Positions 53,423 through 63,731 of a DNA stretch of 64,000 nucleotides are shown here, piece after piece; position 1 is the first letter of the stretch, and each line of letters begins with the position of its first letter. The stretch lies in NCBI GenBank assembly GCA_964016885.1, contig OZ024742.1, positions 120,523,370 through 120,587,369 on the forward strand, read 5' to 3'. This stretch comes from Eledone cirrhosa (Eukaryota; Mollusca; Cephalopoda; Octopoda; Eledonidae). Below the pieces are notes generated by a model, which was not told where the DNA came from, made no database searches, and saw nothing but the letters and a program-made list of their open reading frames with translations. The translations under genes were made by a program, and so were the position numbers.

Positions 53423-54994
53423 AAATAAATAAGTCAAATATTTAAAATTTAGCTTCATTTATTACTGCTATATATATTTCGGTGACAGCCATCTTTGGCT
53501 GTGACCTCTTCAGGCAGTCCGAATTATTGTGGTAGAGACGGGTACACCTGTTGTTGAGGTGTTTAACTTTGTCAATATGCCCAGTTCCTGGTTGGGTTGT
53601 TATTTCTCTGAGGAACTGGAATCATATGAATTCGAACAAACGAATTTCAGCGTCAATGGACACTCTCTCCTCCCATTGGTCAGTTGTGAGAACATTCCTC
53701 AGTCAAAAGTCTATAGAAATTCTTTCTGAGGCGAGGCAATCTGTTGTGGTTGTTTTTGTTAAGTTCAGCTGACCTTCTCCCTTATGTTCGTAGTGGTGTT
53801 GGTGTTGGGGTCAGCTTAAGTCCGGCTGCTGCTATTTTTAGAAGAATTTGTGTGTGTCTGTTGGCATCTATCCTGCCACTATTTCTCGTGGTGGTGGTGG
53901 GGGGGGGGGGGGGGGGGGCAAGCAGAAGAAGAAATAAGATAAAGTAAAATGGGGAAATAAAAGAATATAAGGCAATAAAATGAGGAAAATAAAAAATATA
54001 AAAACGAAGAGAAAAGTAAAATGAAAAGGTAAAAAAATAAAAAAATAAAAGAATGAAATAAAGAAATAAAAAGTAAAATAAAATAAAATAAAATAAAATA
54101 AAATAAAATAAAATACAAAATAAATAAACAAAAAAATAATAAAATAGTAAAAGGAATAAGATAATAAAAGAATAAAATAAGATAATAAAATAAAATGCGT
54201 GTGTTATAACCAATCTCAAAGTTTGAAAGATTTGGAAGATATTGACCGAAGTAGAAAGGCTGTGTCAGAATCCATCTTTACACTATCATGGTGTGATGCG
54301 TTTTAAGAGCAAATGAGACAAGGGTGGAGTGTAAAACCCCAGAACCCGAGTGTTAAACTCCGGAAAGGCAGAGGACTACAGTTCCCATTTTGGCATAGAG
54401 CACACATGCTTGTATGTCAACCCATATCATTCCAAGCACACATGCACAGGCACAGGCCCAGGTGCATCCCCTAAGCACCACCCACACACACACACACATT
54501 ATAACCCCCCCCCCCCCCACACACACACACACACATACACACACACACACCCACATGCACATGCACACACACACACACACCCACACATACACATGTAAGT
54601 TTCTGTGCATGTACAATCTTAAATAACAGTATCTATGGATGGACATATGCATAAGTATGTGTTGTCACAGGAGTCGATCGAGGCAGGGGTAGGGTGTGGT
54701 TTGCCGTGGGCTCAAAGTGGTGGGGCTGCTATCCTTATAGCTAGAGGGAAGTTCCCATCCCAATGTTTTGTTATTGTCCATATAGCTTGAGGAAGGTCCC
54801 GGCCCTGAGGTGTCTGCATGTCCCGGAGGAGTCCCTATAGCTTGAGGGGAGTTCCCATCCTAATGTGTTGTTACTGTCCATATAGCTTGAGGGAGGTCCC
54901 AGCCTGAAGAGGTCACAGCCAAAGATGGCTGTCACCGAAATATATATAGCAGTAATAAACGAAGCCAAATTTTAAATATTTGACTTATTTATTT
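53423..54994. mobile_element. 1.57-kb element with 93-bp terminal inverted repeats
   Basis: Positions 53423-53515 and 54902-54994 are inverted copies with only two mismatches in 93. Facing inward each arm reads, on the outward strand, CTGAAGA (54904-54910 at the right end), a 10-bp stem GGTCACAGCC / GGCTGTCACC around AAAGAT, then GAAAT (54937-54941). The interior lacks a transposase. It holds G20 (53899-53918), AAAAT repeats, C14 (54505-54518), CA repeats and a 100-bp duplicated block (GTTCCCATCC at 54751 and 54851). Target-site duplication not resolved. Confidence 0.75.
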
Positions 54995-55106
<112 letters not shown>

Positions 55107-55350
55107 ATAGATAGTTAGTTATATGTAAAACTGCCAAAGACACTATCATTAAGTTAACATATTAGCATTACTATAAAAGTAAAAATAATATGCAAAAAGC
55201 TTTTATTGATAAATGAGAAATTTACTGTTGACGTATACAGCATGCATAATAGAAATTAAATATTTTGATAGGAAATGTTTGGAATCAGTATGTATGCCAG
55301 TTTCCTTGTATATTGACATGTAAAGTAAATAAATAATATTTCTGATCCTA
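55107..55350. other. No feature seen
   Basis: AT-rich; would be intron upstream of the exon candidate. Confidence 0.4.
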
Positions 55351-55400
55351 ATGAAACTCAGTATTTACTTTCTTAGTTTTGCATTTATTGATTTGACTAG

Positions 55401-55575
55401 ACTAAAGACGATCGATACTCAAGCAACGTGTGTGACTTGTTCAGGGCTGGCACCTGATTATTTAGTGACCTCTCCCATTTCTACACCCTATTCTCCCAAA
55501 TTAAATAATTTCAAATTACAGATTAACGAGCCACCAAACTTTGATTTAGAAACTTCTTGCTTGGAACATACTTAG
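55401..55575 (+). CDS. Candidate 3'-terminal exon, unrecognised protein
   Basis: A pyrimidine-rich acceptor (GCATTTATTGATTTGACTAG, ending 55400) precedes an open frame that can be read from an ATG at 55351. It encodes LKTIDTQATCVTCSGLAPDY, LVTSPISTPYSPKLNNFKLQ and INEPPNFDLETSCLEHT before a TAG. Codon use looks less AT-driven than neighbouring ORFs and the residue mix is protein-like. I recognise no family. No poly(A) signal is visible before the next repeat at 55606. Confidence 0.25.
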
Positions 55576-55605
55576 AAAATTACAAAGCCTGCATTTTCTA
55601 CTACA

Positions 55606-56060
55606 CAGTCCAGGAGTCACGACAAAAGCACCCAGCCCAACTGTAATGTGTTCATGTAGGTGTCACGACAAAAAGTACCCAGCCCACACTGTAAAGTGGT
55701 TGTGTAGGTGTCACAACAAAAAGCACCCAGCCCACACTGTAATGTGGTTGTGTAGGTGTCACGACTAAAAGCACCCAGCCCACGCTGTCAAGTGGTCGTG
55801 TAGGAGTCATGACAAAAAGCACCCAACACACACTGTAAATGTGATTGTGTAGGTGTCACAACAAAAAGCACCCAGCCCACACTGTAAATGTGGTTGGAGT
55901 TAGGAGGGGCATCCAGCTGTAGAAATCTAATCAGAAACAGTTCTGTATGAGCAGGACACGGTCACTTGACCCAACTCTCCTCAAATGGAACAACCCATCT
56001 AACCCATGTTAGCATGGAAAGTGGCTATTAAATAACGATCATGATGATGAAGGTGAGTCC
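55606..56060 (+). mobile_element. LINE/SINE 3' end with about six body repeats
   Basis: Six tandem units of about 49 bp (pattern GTCACAACAAAAAGCACCCA, GCCCACACTGTAAAGTGGTT, GTGTAGGT) precede TTAGGAGGGGCATCCAGCTG, CAACCCATCTAACCCATGTT and a short ATGATG tail. Other copies have one to three units, so the unit number varies like a VNTR. Confidence 0.85.
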
Positions 56061-56302
56061 ACACTCACACATGCTGCATCATGTGACAGATTCTCACACC
56101 ATACAACACACTCCACCTAGTTATATATTTCCACAATGTTGCTGTACAGCAAAAAAATATTTTGTGATTTATTTATTGATTGAAGAAAATTATTATATAC
56201 TAGACCACCTATGACCCATTGGGTTATGTTCACTTAAAAATAATTTTTAAATAATTAAAATATACACAGACATGTATATAATGTAAAATGAAATTGGAAG
56301 GC

Positions 56303-56346
<44 letters not shown>

Positions 56347-56352
56347 ATCTAT
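56061..56352. repeat. Unassigned sequence, repeat-J fragment and (TA)n
   Basis: GACCCATTGGGTTATGTTCA to GAAATTGGAAGGCCCATATA (56211-56305) matches 49146-49312, followed by a long TA run to about 56346. Confidence 0.6.
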
Positions 56353-56522
56353 CTAAGGCGGGTAAAATTCCCGAGATCCATGGACGAGTTCTCTCCAGCG
56401 GTCTCTGTCCCTCATTATCGCTGCCATATCCTGCATCTCCAACAGACCAGTGTCTGTCCTTAGGGCATCAACATATGTTAACCTTGGTCTTCCTCTTCTA
56501 GTGTGTCCATGTAGGGGCTCCC
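56353..56522 (-). pseudogene. LINE ORF2 C-terminal fragment
   Basis: Minus strand: REPLHGHTRRGRPRLTYVDA, LRTDTGLLEMQDMAAIMRD, RDRWRELVHGSREFYPP and TAG (56355-56353). Open throughout. Same family as 35168-35462 but without the frameshift. Confidence 0.8.
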
Positions 56523-56569
56523 TATATATATATCACAGAAAAAAGAGAATCAGTGTTGCGACGAATATA

Positions 56570-56955
56570 TATATCATCATCATCATCACTGTTTTACGTC
56601 CGTTCTTCCATGCTAGCATGGGTTAGACGGGTTGTCCTGTTGTGGGCAGTGTCCAGTCGGCTGACCTTGTCTTGCTCATACGGGAACTGATCCTGGCTTG
56701 ATTTCTACAGCTGGATGCCCTTCCTAACACCAATCTCATTTACAGTGAGTGCTGGGTGCTTTATTTCCGTGGTGCCTACACGTCCACTTTACAGTCTGGG
56801 CTGGGTGCTTTTTTGCCATGGCACCTCCACGACCACTTTGCAGTGGGAGGGTGTGGGGGCATATTGTCTATATGCTTCAGCTTCGGCTTGTACTCGTGGA
56901 GGGTCGGGTCTTCTGTATTACTGCGTGACGCCAGAGGTCACGGTCGTGTGTCTGT
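56570..56955 (-). mobile_element. LINE 3' end: last codons plus SINE-B-like 3' UTR
   Basis: Minus strand encodes [19 protein letters not shown] at 56955-56885. It then continues with two GCACCCAGC body repeats, TTGGTGTTAGGAAGGGCATC, CGACTGGACACTGCCCACAA, and (ATG)n at 56570. It links the SINE-B type tail, too, to a LINE coding end. Confidence 0.8.
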
Positions 56956-57023
56956 GTGTGTGTATATATATATGCAGGTGTCTGTGAGCTATATACACCG
57001 GTCACAGATACACACACATATAT

Positions 57024-57025
57024 AA

Positions 57026-57097
<72 letters not shown>
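57024..57097. repeat. Long (TA)n microsatellite
   Basis: TA run ending at the left terminus of the hAT-like element. Confidence 0.95.
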
Positions 57098-57102
<5 letters not shown>

Positions 57103-57442
57103 CAGTGGCGGACTGGGTCTAAAAATATTGGTTGCCAGGAGATTGAAGGGGGTCCACCTACATATAGAATGCTATCATTTAATTTTTATAATGAATAAAT
57201 AACATTTTCCAAAAATACATACGTGAAAATAAAACAGTGCAATCAAATTTTTGCAGAAAAATATCTTACCTTCTCAAATAAAAAATATTACGTATTTTGC
57301 GAAATCCAGAAACTTTCAATAATGACCAGAAGTCAACCATAAATATTACTAATAGCGCTAGGAAAGCCATGAACGACAGCACATCTTTTTAACTTTGATT
57401 TTGAAAGTAGGTTTATAATTATCAATTTTCATTATACTTTGT

Positions 57443-57643
57443 AGCTGTCTCAGTGGCCTAGTTGTGGTGATCCTGGTCTGAAGTTCCATCCTGGTTGGGA
57501 GTAGGGTTCCTGGTAAACCTTTTCAGTTTTTTTCTGTTGGTTGTAAAATAAAAACTGAAAAATGTTACATGTACCTCTTGACCAGGATTGAACCCAAGAC
57601 CAGGATCTCCACCGTCTCTAGTACCTACTGCTAGGCCACTCAG
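57443..57643. repeat. Inverted pair of tRNA-like SINE heads
   Basis: Left (plus): CTGTCTCAGTGGCCTAGTTG, GATCCTGGTC, TTCCATCCTGG. Right (minus): CTGAGTGGCCTAGCAGTAGG, AGATCCTGGTCTTGGG with consensus B-box GGTTCAATCC. Between them TTTTCAGTTTTT and AAAAACTGAAAA are also inverted. The right edge runs into (TA)n. A tRNA-headed foldback distinct from SINE-A and SINE-B. Confidence 0.65.
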
Positions 57644-57679
<36 letters not shown>

Positions 57680-57680
57680 A

Positions 57681-59227
57681 CCTTCCAAACTGAAAGCCTC
57701 CAGCCAAGACGAACGTTTAAAACTGTGGCAACATTTTCAGAACCTACTTGGCAAAGCACCACAGATCATCGAAGAAGAAATAATACCCGTTTTTACAGAG
57801 GAACACCAAATACAGAAAGGTCCTTTCACTATGGAGGAACTACAGAAGGCAGTGAAAAGTATTGGTAACGGAAAAGCATGCGGACTCGACGAGATCCCAG
57901 CTGAAGTGTGGAAGGTACCTGAATTTCATCCAATCCTACTAGAGTTGTGTAATGGTGTCTATAATCAAGACAAATGGACTGAGGGATGTATACTCCCTTT
58001 TCCCAAAAAGGGCGATCTTGGAATGGCTAAAAACTACCGTGGCATAACACTAATGGCAATTGCCGCAAAGATATACAATCTCATGTTGTTTGACAGAATA
58101 AGACCTGTCATTGACCCCTTGCTCAGAAAAAAGCAAAATGGCTTCCGCACCAACAGATCAAGATCAGGGCAAATACTTACTATTCGGCGTATCTTGGAAG
58201 GTGTAAAAGCCCAAAACCTCCCAGCAGCTCTCTTGTTTATTGACTTTTCAAAAGTATTCGATTCCATCTATTGTGGGAGGATGAGAGAGATACAAAGGAA
58301 ACAGTAAATGCCATCATGATGTTATATAAAAACACCCGCGCAATGGTGCGCTCACCTGATGGAGATACCAACTTCTTTGACATCATTGCAGGGGTACTCC
58401 AAGGGGATACTCTTGCACCATATATTTTTATCATCTGCCTCGACTATGTATTGAGAAAAGCCCTGGACGAAAACTTAGAGCTTGGTTTCACTCTCACAAA
58501 GCGAAAGTGTAGACGCCATGCAGCTCAGAAAATCACCGATGCTGACTATGCGGATGATTTAGCGGTCCTTGCTGACTACCTTAAGGATGCAACATCACTA
58601 CTTCACAGCATCGAATCAGTTGCAAAGGAAATCGGACTCTATGTCAACGCAGGCAAAACAGAATATATTTGCCTGAACCAAGACTCCTCAGTTGGTATGC
58701 GAAGTCTAAACGGTGATATAATCAAGCAAGTTGATGACTTCAAATACCTGGGTAGCTATATCGCCTCCACAGAACATGATGTTAACATCAGACTGGGAAA
58801 AGCCTGGGGAGCTGCTGTGGAATCTGTGCTTGTTTATGGCTCTGTCACTTGGACGCTAATGTCGAAACTGGAGAAAAAGCTAGACGGGGCATACACACGT
58901 ATGCTCCGTGCTGCTTTAAACGTGTCTTGGAGGGAACACCCAACAAATAAGGATCTCTATGGTAATATACCACCTATCAGCAGGTCAATATGTGGACAGA
59001 GACTCAGATTTGCTGGCCACTGTTGACGCAGCAAGGAAGAAATAGCAGGTGATGTGTTGTTATGGAGTCCATCTCATGGAGCAAGAAACACTGATCGTCC
59101 CAAGAAGACATACATCAAGCAACTTGAGGGCGATACTGGATGCACTGCGGAAGAACTGGCAAACGCTATGAGAGACAGAGATGGATGGAGGAAACGTGTC
59201 GTAGAAAGCCGAGCAAGCTCGACCTGA
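57681..59227 (+). pseudogene. LINE reverse transcriptase remnant
   Basis: In-frame from 57681 (PSKLKASSQDERLKLWQHFQ) through 57831 to the RT domain: IGNGKACGLDEIPAEVWK, NYRGITLMAIAAKIYNLM, KKQNGFRTNRSRSGQIL, LLFIDFSKVFDSI (catalytic Asp kept). A small deletion then shifts frame near 58275-58295. The second frame reads AGVLQGDTLAPYIFIICLDY, DADYADDLAVLADYLKDA (YADD), VDDFKYLGSYIASTEHDVNI. It has an in-frame loss of about 25 codons before VESVLVYGSVTWTL, then GQRLRFAGHC. TGA at 59024 replaces the usual Trp of GHCWR, then RSKEEIAGDVLLW to RDGWRKRVVESRASST and the true stop at 59225-59227, followed by ATGATGATA. 5'-truncated next to (TA)n. Endonuclease absent; inactive. Confidence 0.9.
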
Positions 59228-59568
59228 TGATGATGATATATATGTTTGTGTGTCTGTGTCTATATATATGTTTGCATGCATTAATGAATACACCAAGCTT
59301 TAGATTTAGTAAAATGTACAACCACAGATTCCAGCTATTTGCACCATTTTGGTTTCTAGTAATTACCTGGGGAATTGGTTGACCAAATGCTTTGCTTAAT
59401 TGTTTTACTTATTTTTTTTAAATGTTATTCTTTCTCTTAGATTTCAGGCATTTTTCGAAAGCAAAGCATTGGCCCTAAAATATTACAGCGGGCCCTGCAA
59501 TGCTACTGTGGGCCCCCTGGGGTCCACTTGCCATTGGGCAACCTGGCAAACTGGCCAGTCCACCACTG

Positions 59569-59685
59569 CATACATACATACATATATATATTCACACACA
59601 CACACTTAGAAACCCTTTCAATTTAGCAGGATACAGTAATGCTGTATTCGTTTCTTTGAAGTCACCAGTTGTAATTTCATTCAAC
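59569..59685. other. CA/TA microsatellite and spacer
   Basis: CATA and CA repeats, then AT-rich spacer. Confidence 0.6.
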
Positions 59686-60003
59686 ACCACCAGCTCTCTC
59701 TCTCTCCCATTTTCCTTCTCTGTCTCTTTTTCTCTCCCTCTCTATGTTTCTCTCTCAATCTACTCTCACAACCACTATCTGTTTCTCTCTATCCTTCTCT
59801 CTCTATTTATGAAGGTACCCAGAAAACCCCATATTTCAGGAACTCGTGCCCCGATTTACGTGAAACTTGTTTTATTCCATTTGTTTTCCCATTTCAGGGT
59901 CAACTTCCTTTCAAAGTATTTTCCCATTATGCGCCCTTTTGGCTGTATTACATTACAGCCAAGCAAGCAAGCAAGAAGCAATCACAGAGTTTTAGTAATA
60001 TAT
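59686..60003 (+). repeat. Dispersed repeat family E, second copy
   Basis: CACCAGCTCTCTCTC, CT-rich region, TATTTATGAAGGTACCCAGA, GTTTTATTCCATTTGTTTTC, TTTCAGGGTCAACTTCCTTT, TATTTTCCCATTATGCGCCC, GAGTTTTAGTAATATATA. Aligns end to end with 50094-50435. Confidence 0.75.
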
Positions 60004-60267
60004 AGGTTCATGCCAATTATACAATTTTGTATAAACTGTGATGCTTTAAGGTTCAGTAATGTGCCCCTCTGATGTCTGTGCCCTAGGTAGCTTCCTAGTT
60101 GGCCTAATAGTAGCACTGACCCTGGAGGGTCCGTTAGCTGATATCATTACATTTACTAGAAAAATATGGCTGTGGGTGATTTTCTCCTAGTTTATGTGAT
60201 ATATATATTATCCAATTTTTCTACATATATAGAAGTAATTTGACCAAAGCATTCTTTCCTAATTTAT
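60004..60267. other. No feature seen
   Basis: GTGCCCCTCTGATGTCTGTG and CCTAGGTAGCTTCCTAGTTG look repeat-like, but no partner is present in the window. Confidence 0.35.
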
Positions 60268-60402
60268 GATGGTAGGAGAGAGAAATTTGACTGCTCTTTC
60301 TAGCAGGCCTTCTCTTAGTGTTTGTTATTTAACTCCATATTAGCCCCGATTGACAGACATGATGAAGGGCATTCCAGCCATGTTCATCCTGTATAAGAGT
60401 AA
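60268..60402 (-). repeat. Family D copy
   Basis: TTTGACTGCTCTTTCTAGCA GGCC, then GATTGACAGACATGATGAAG GGCATTCCAGCC in minus family orientation. Confidence 0.55.
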
Positions 60403-60474
60403 CTACATTGTCCTGCAAATTCTTTATTTAAGTCCTGCTGCATGCTTGTACTCATAGACACTTACTAAGTGACC

Positions 60475-60685
60475 CAAGAAGAAACTTGATGGAATATACA
60501 CAAGAATGCTCAGAGCAACTTTAAACACATACTGGAAGCAGCACCCTACAAACAAGTGACTTTATGACCATCCACCTGCTATCCGAGAGAGACGAACCAA
60601 ATGTGAAGATGATGAGTGCAATCTAGAAGACCTGCCTCAAGAAGCAGATGACTAAGATAAATGGAGAGAGAGAGATGGGGGGGGG

Positions 60686-60720
<35 letters not shown>

Positions 60721-60765
60721 CTGGTGATCCATGCAACCAGCAAGTTGAGATGATGATCATGATTA
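60475..60765 (+). pseudogene. LINE ORF2 C-terminal fragment
   Basis: EEKLDGIYTRMLRATLNTYW, KQHPTNK, a stop, LYDHPPAIRERR, then a (GA)/(G) insertion, and VVLVIHATSKL with a stop followed by GATGATGATC. Homologous to 58870-59227. It is shortened and expanded by a purine microsatellite at 60662-60718. Confidence 0.7.
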
Positions 60766-60850
60766 TAGGCTGCAATTTGAAGGAGATTTGACTGCTATTT
60801 CCAGCAGATCAAGTGACCATATATAAGCTACCTTGTTGTATGCCTAGACA
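60766..60850 (-). repeat. Family D copy
   Basis: GCTGCAATTTGAAGGAGATT and GACTGCTATTTCCAGCAGAT; adjoins the LINE tail. Confidence 0.55.
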
Positions 60851-63132
60851 CTCACTCTTTCACACAACCTCTCTTTCCCTCTCCTTCTCTCTCTCCTCTC
60901 CCTTACACTTTCTATGTCATTCTTTTAGTAATACAGTGTAAGGTATGAGTTACTTCTATTTTATTACTTCAGAAAGGCAGCTAGTATAAGAGGTGGAAAG
61001 AAATAGTCTAGCAGTATTTTGGCTACATATATAGATATACTTACATACGCTCCATTATAATAAGAGTAATAAATATTGTTTTTAATTCTTGGATTAAAGT
61101 ATTGGTTAATATTAGCTTTAGGAAATTTATTTTCATTGTGGAATTTGTATTTTTGACCAAATCAACTATTCTTATATCATGATTGCAACTTTAAACTTTT
61201 CTCTAACTTATAATTTACTTACTTATATATTAATTCTGAAGGTTATCTAAATATGAAGATCAACAGTTGATCTTGACTTATTGAGATCAAACTGAAGATT
61301 AGAGAAAGAGAAAATACACTCTAAATCATGAACTGCAAGAATTTGATATTATTTTGGAACTATATATATATTATCCTATGCAATGGTGCAATAGATATGA
61401 TCATATGCTTGACCTTTTATCATCAGAGGTATATTCCAATGGTTGACCTTTTCACAGAAAATCTAGTATCTGAGCAAACTGGGGCAATGTAGAGTGAAGT
61501 ACCCTGTTTGAAAATACTATAAAAACACTTGCAGTGGATTTACACTCACAGTCAATGAACAGATAGATCAGTATCTTATTCACTCCACTATTTTGCTTCT
61601 GTCATAGTTAGACCTGTAAAGATATCATTTTATATAGCAGAGGTTCTGTGTTTATCAAATACTGCCATGTGCTAAATGTTTTGCTAAAAATGTATTACAT
61701 AAATCAATAATTTATTTCATTTCTAACTTTTGAAACTCTTCAAAGTAGCAAATTTGATTTGGCAAACTAATATATATGCTGCAAGTAAGAGCTGCCAAGA
61801 CGAAATATCTAAATTGTACCAAATATCTTTGACTGCTTCCTATCATTTATCTGCATCAATAAATCACTTCCTGGACAGATTTTATTGTTTTTATTTAATA
61901 TGAACAATAGTGTTTTTAATCTACAAGTAACTAGATTCTATAAGGACTTTAATATCAACCATTGTCTTCTTTTATTTTCTGCTTCTTTTAATACATTCTC
62001 TTTGTGTCTGTATAAGCAAGTGTGTTATTTTTGATTTGAATAAATATATCTAAAAAGCTTGCTAATATTTAGTATTTTTATGCCATCATAAGCATGATCT
62101 CTTCATAAAACACTTGGCATATTTGTTGGCGTAATGTGCATAAAAGGTCAAAGCTAGTTATAAAACTATATTCTTTCTTCAATCAAGTTAACAATAAAAC
62201 ATGATACTTTTAATATTTTTGTGAAAGCATAACATTTCTCCAGTTCCACAATTATAATATATTTATGTATTTTTTTCTTTTCTGGTATAACTAGAATAAC
62301 CTCCTTCCTCCAGAACTAATAAAACATTTTTGTTCAATGTGTCAACTTTTCAGACCAAATCTACACATGTCATCATTAGAATCTGTTCACCCTTCTCTTA
62401 TAAGTTCTTTTAACTATATATATATATGTATAGTTTTTGTGAGTGGGAGAGGCAGTAATTTTTTACCTTCAAACAATAATTGTCCATACCTTTATCACTA
62501 ACCCTTTTGATATGTTCATTATGGTGGATCTTTATAAGTAGTATTTTAGCCATCAGTATGATGTAAAATTGAATGCGCTCTCTCAACGCTGAATCAAAGG
62601 TGCATGATCTCTGAATAGTTCCCAACTAGGGTCAAAACGAAATCAGGCCAATCTGTTTTTTATATCTACGAAGCAAAAAAAGTAATTTATCTACATTTGT
62701 CCAGATGTATTATTGTACATCACATCATTAGCCAAAAACCTATAGAGCTTATAAAGGTATATTTTAACATATATTTCAAAGTATTAAACACATGCTGTTC
62801 ATTCCATTAATGATTGAATAGCATCTACATTTGTTTTACTAAAACATTAATGTTACATCATTTTCATAGTTTTGTTGTTGTTTTATATGTCTTTGTTTTT
62901 GTCTTGGTTTGATCTGAAGGCAGATATTATCTCCATGGCCTTCACAGGGCAGAAGTTATAATGGATGAAGTTTTGGTTGGTGACAGCACACGTTAATGAG
63001 GATGACAAAGACAACAAACTACTGTCTAAGAAATTTAAACTCAGTTTCACGAGAACCCCTGAAAACATCATTTCATATATTGACTTGTCAAGAAAAACTA
63101 ATATTGAGCATTATCATGAAAAACTTTGAGCT
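60851..63132. other. Long stretch without gene or clear repeat
   Basis: AT-rich with short CT and TA runs. ORFs are short and featureless. Confidence 0.5.
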
Positions 63133-63731
63133 TTAACCCTTTAGCATTTATATTACTCTATATATGATGGCTGCAAACTCTGCTAAGAGTACTGCAATTG
63201 CTTGGAGGATTATAGAGTTTGGTGCACTTTTAGGTAACATATACCTGTAACATATACTGAACAAGCAATGCTTGTGCTTTGAATGTTTTTTAAGTAGGGA
63301 AAGGCCTTGCATTCGACCAATCCCACTCTCTGAGCATCGAAAACATTACCCGAAACGAAGAACTGGTCAACATCATCGGATGTTTCCGAAACCACAGGTT
63401 TTTTTCAGAGTTTTCCTCTCCTAGAAAGGTGTTGTGACAACAACTGGGTGTCTTTCACTCCCAGGTGAAAAAAAAAAAGTACTATTTGGATGGCCATTGA
63501 CTCTGCTGAGTTCCTCCACCTTTTGCTCTATATATATTATTGTATTTTCAGGGTAAAGGCTTTACCTCACATAATTATCTCACACAATATTGAATCTATG
63601 AGATTTTGATATTATTTATTCTGAGAACAATACCTTAACACCAATATGAGCAGCCTGTTATGGCCGGTTTGAACAGAAAGAGGTGGTAGAATTCTGGCCA
63701 GATATGACCGATTTAGATGCTAAAGAGTTAA
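63133..63731 (+). mobile_element. MITE-1 interrupted by a 360-bp insertion
   Basis: TTAA (63133-63136) plus CCCTTTAGCATTTATATTAC begins the element. After the insertion it resumes TATTGTATTTTCAGGG and ends GATGCTAAAGAG with TTAA at 63728-63731. Confidence 0.82.
63166..63525. mobile_element. 360-bp insertion with 10-bp target-site duplication
   Basis: CTCTATATAT occurs at 63156-63165 and again at 63526-63535, flanking the insert exactly. Inside, GATGGCTGCAAACTCTGCTA at the left end and GATGGCCATTGACTCTGCTG near the right end are diverged direct repeats. A11 run at about 63469-63479. A 61-codon minus ORF (63395-63210) includes VSETSDDVDQFFVSGNVFDA, but I cannot assign it. Family unknown. Confidence 0.65.

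Larger units (their letters stand above)
57103..59568. mobile_element. hAT-like element, 2.47 kb, carrying a LINE insertion
   Basis: The left end CAGTGGCGGACTGG (57103-57116) and right end CCAGTCCACCACTG (59555-59568) are inverted repeats matching at 13 of 14. The 8-bp flanks TATACATA and CATACATA match at 7 of 8, as expected for a hAT target-site duplication. No transposase sequence is left. Much of the interior is the LINE remnant 57681-59227 and an inverted tRNA-like pair. Confidence 0.65.

Noticed and set aside
53529..53729. 66-codon ORF (GCYFSEELESYEFEQTNFSV) as an exon
   Set aside because: Lies inside the 1.57-kb element just after its terminal repeat, with no splice signals and no recognised family.
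53782..54219. 145-codon minus ORF rich in Phe, Leu and Tyr, resembling a membrane protein
   Set aside because: Translation of the AAAAT/AATA simple repeat and the G20 run inside the 1.57-kb element.
57681..59227. Functional reverse transcriptase gene
   Set aside because: Frameshift near 58280, in-frame loss before VESVLVYGS, TGA at 59024 and missing endonuclease.
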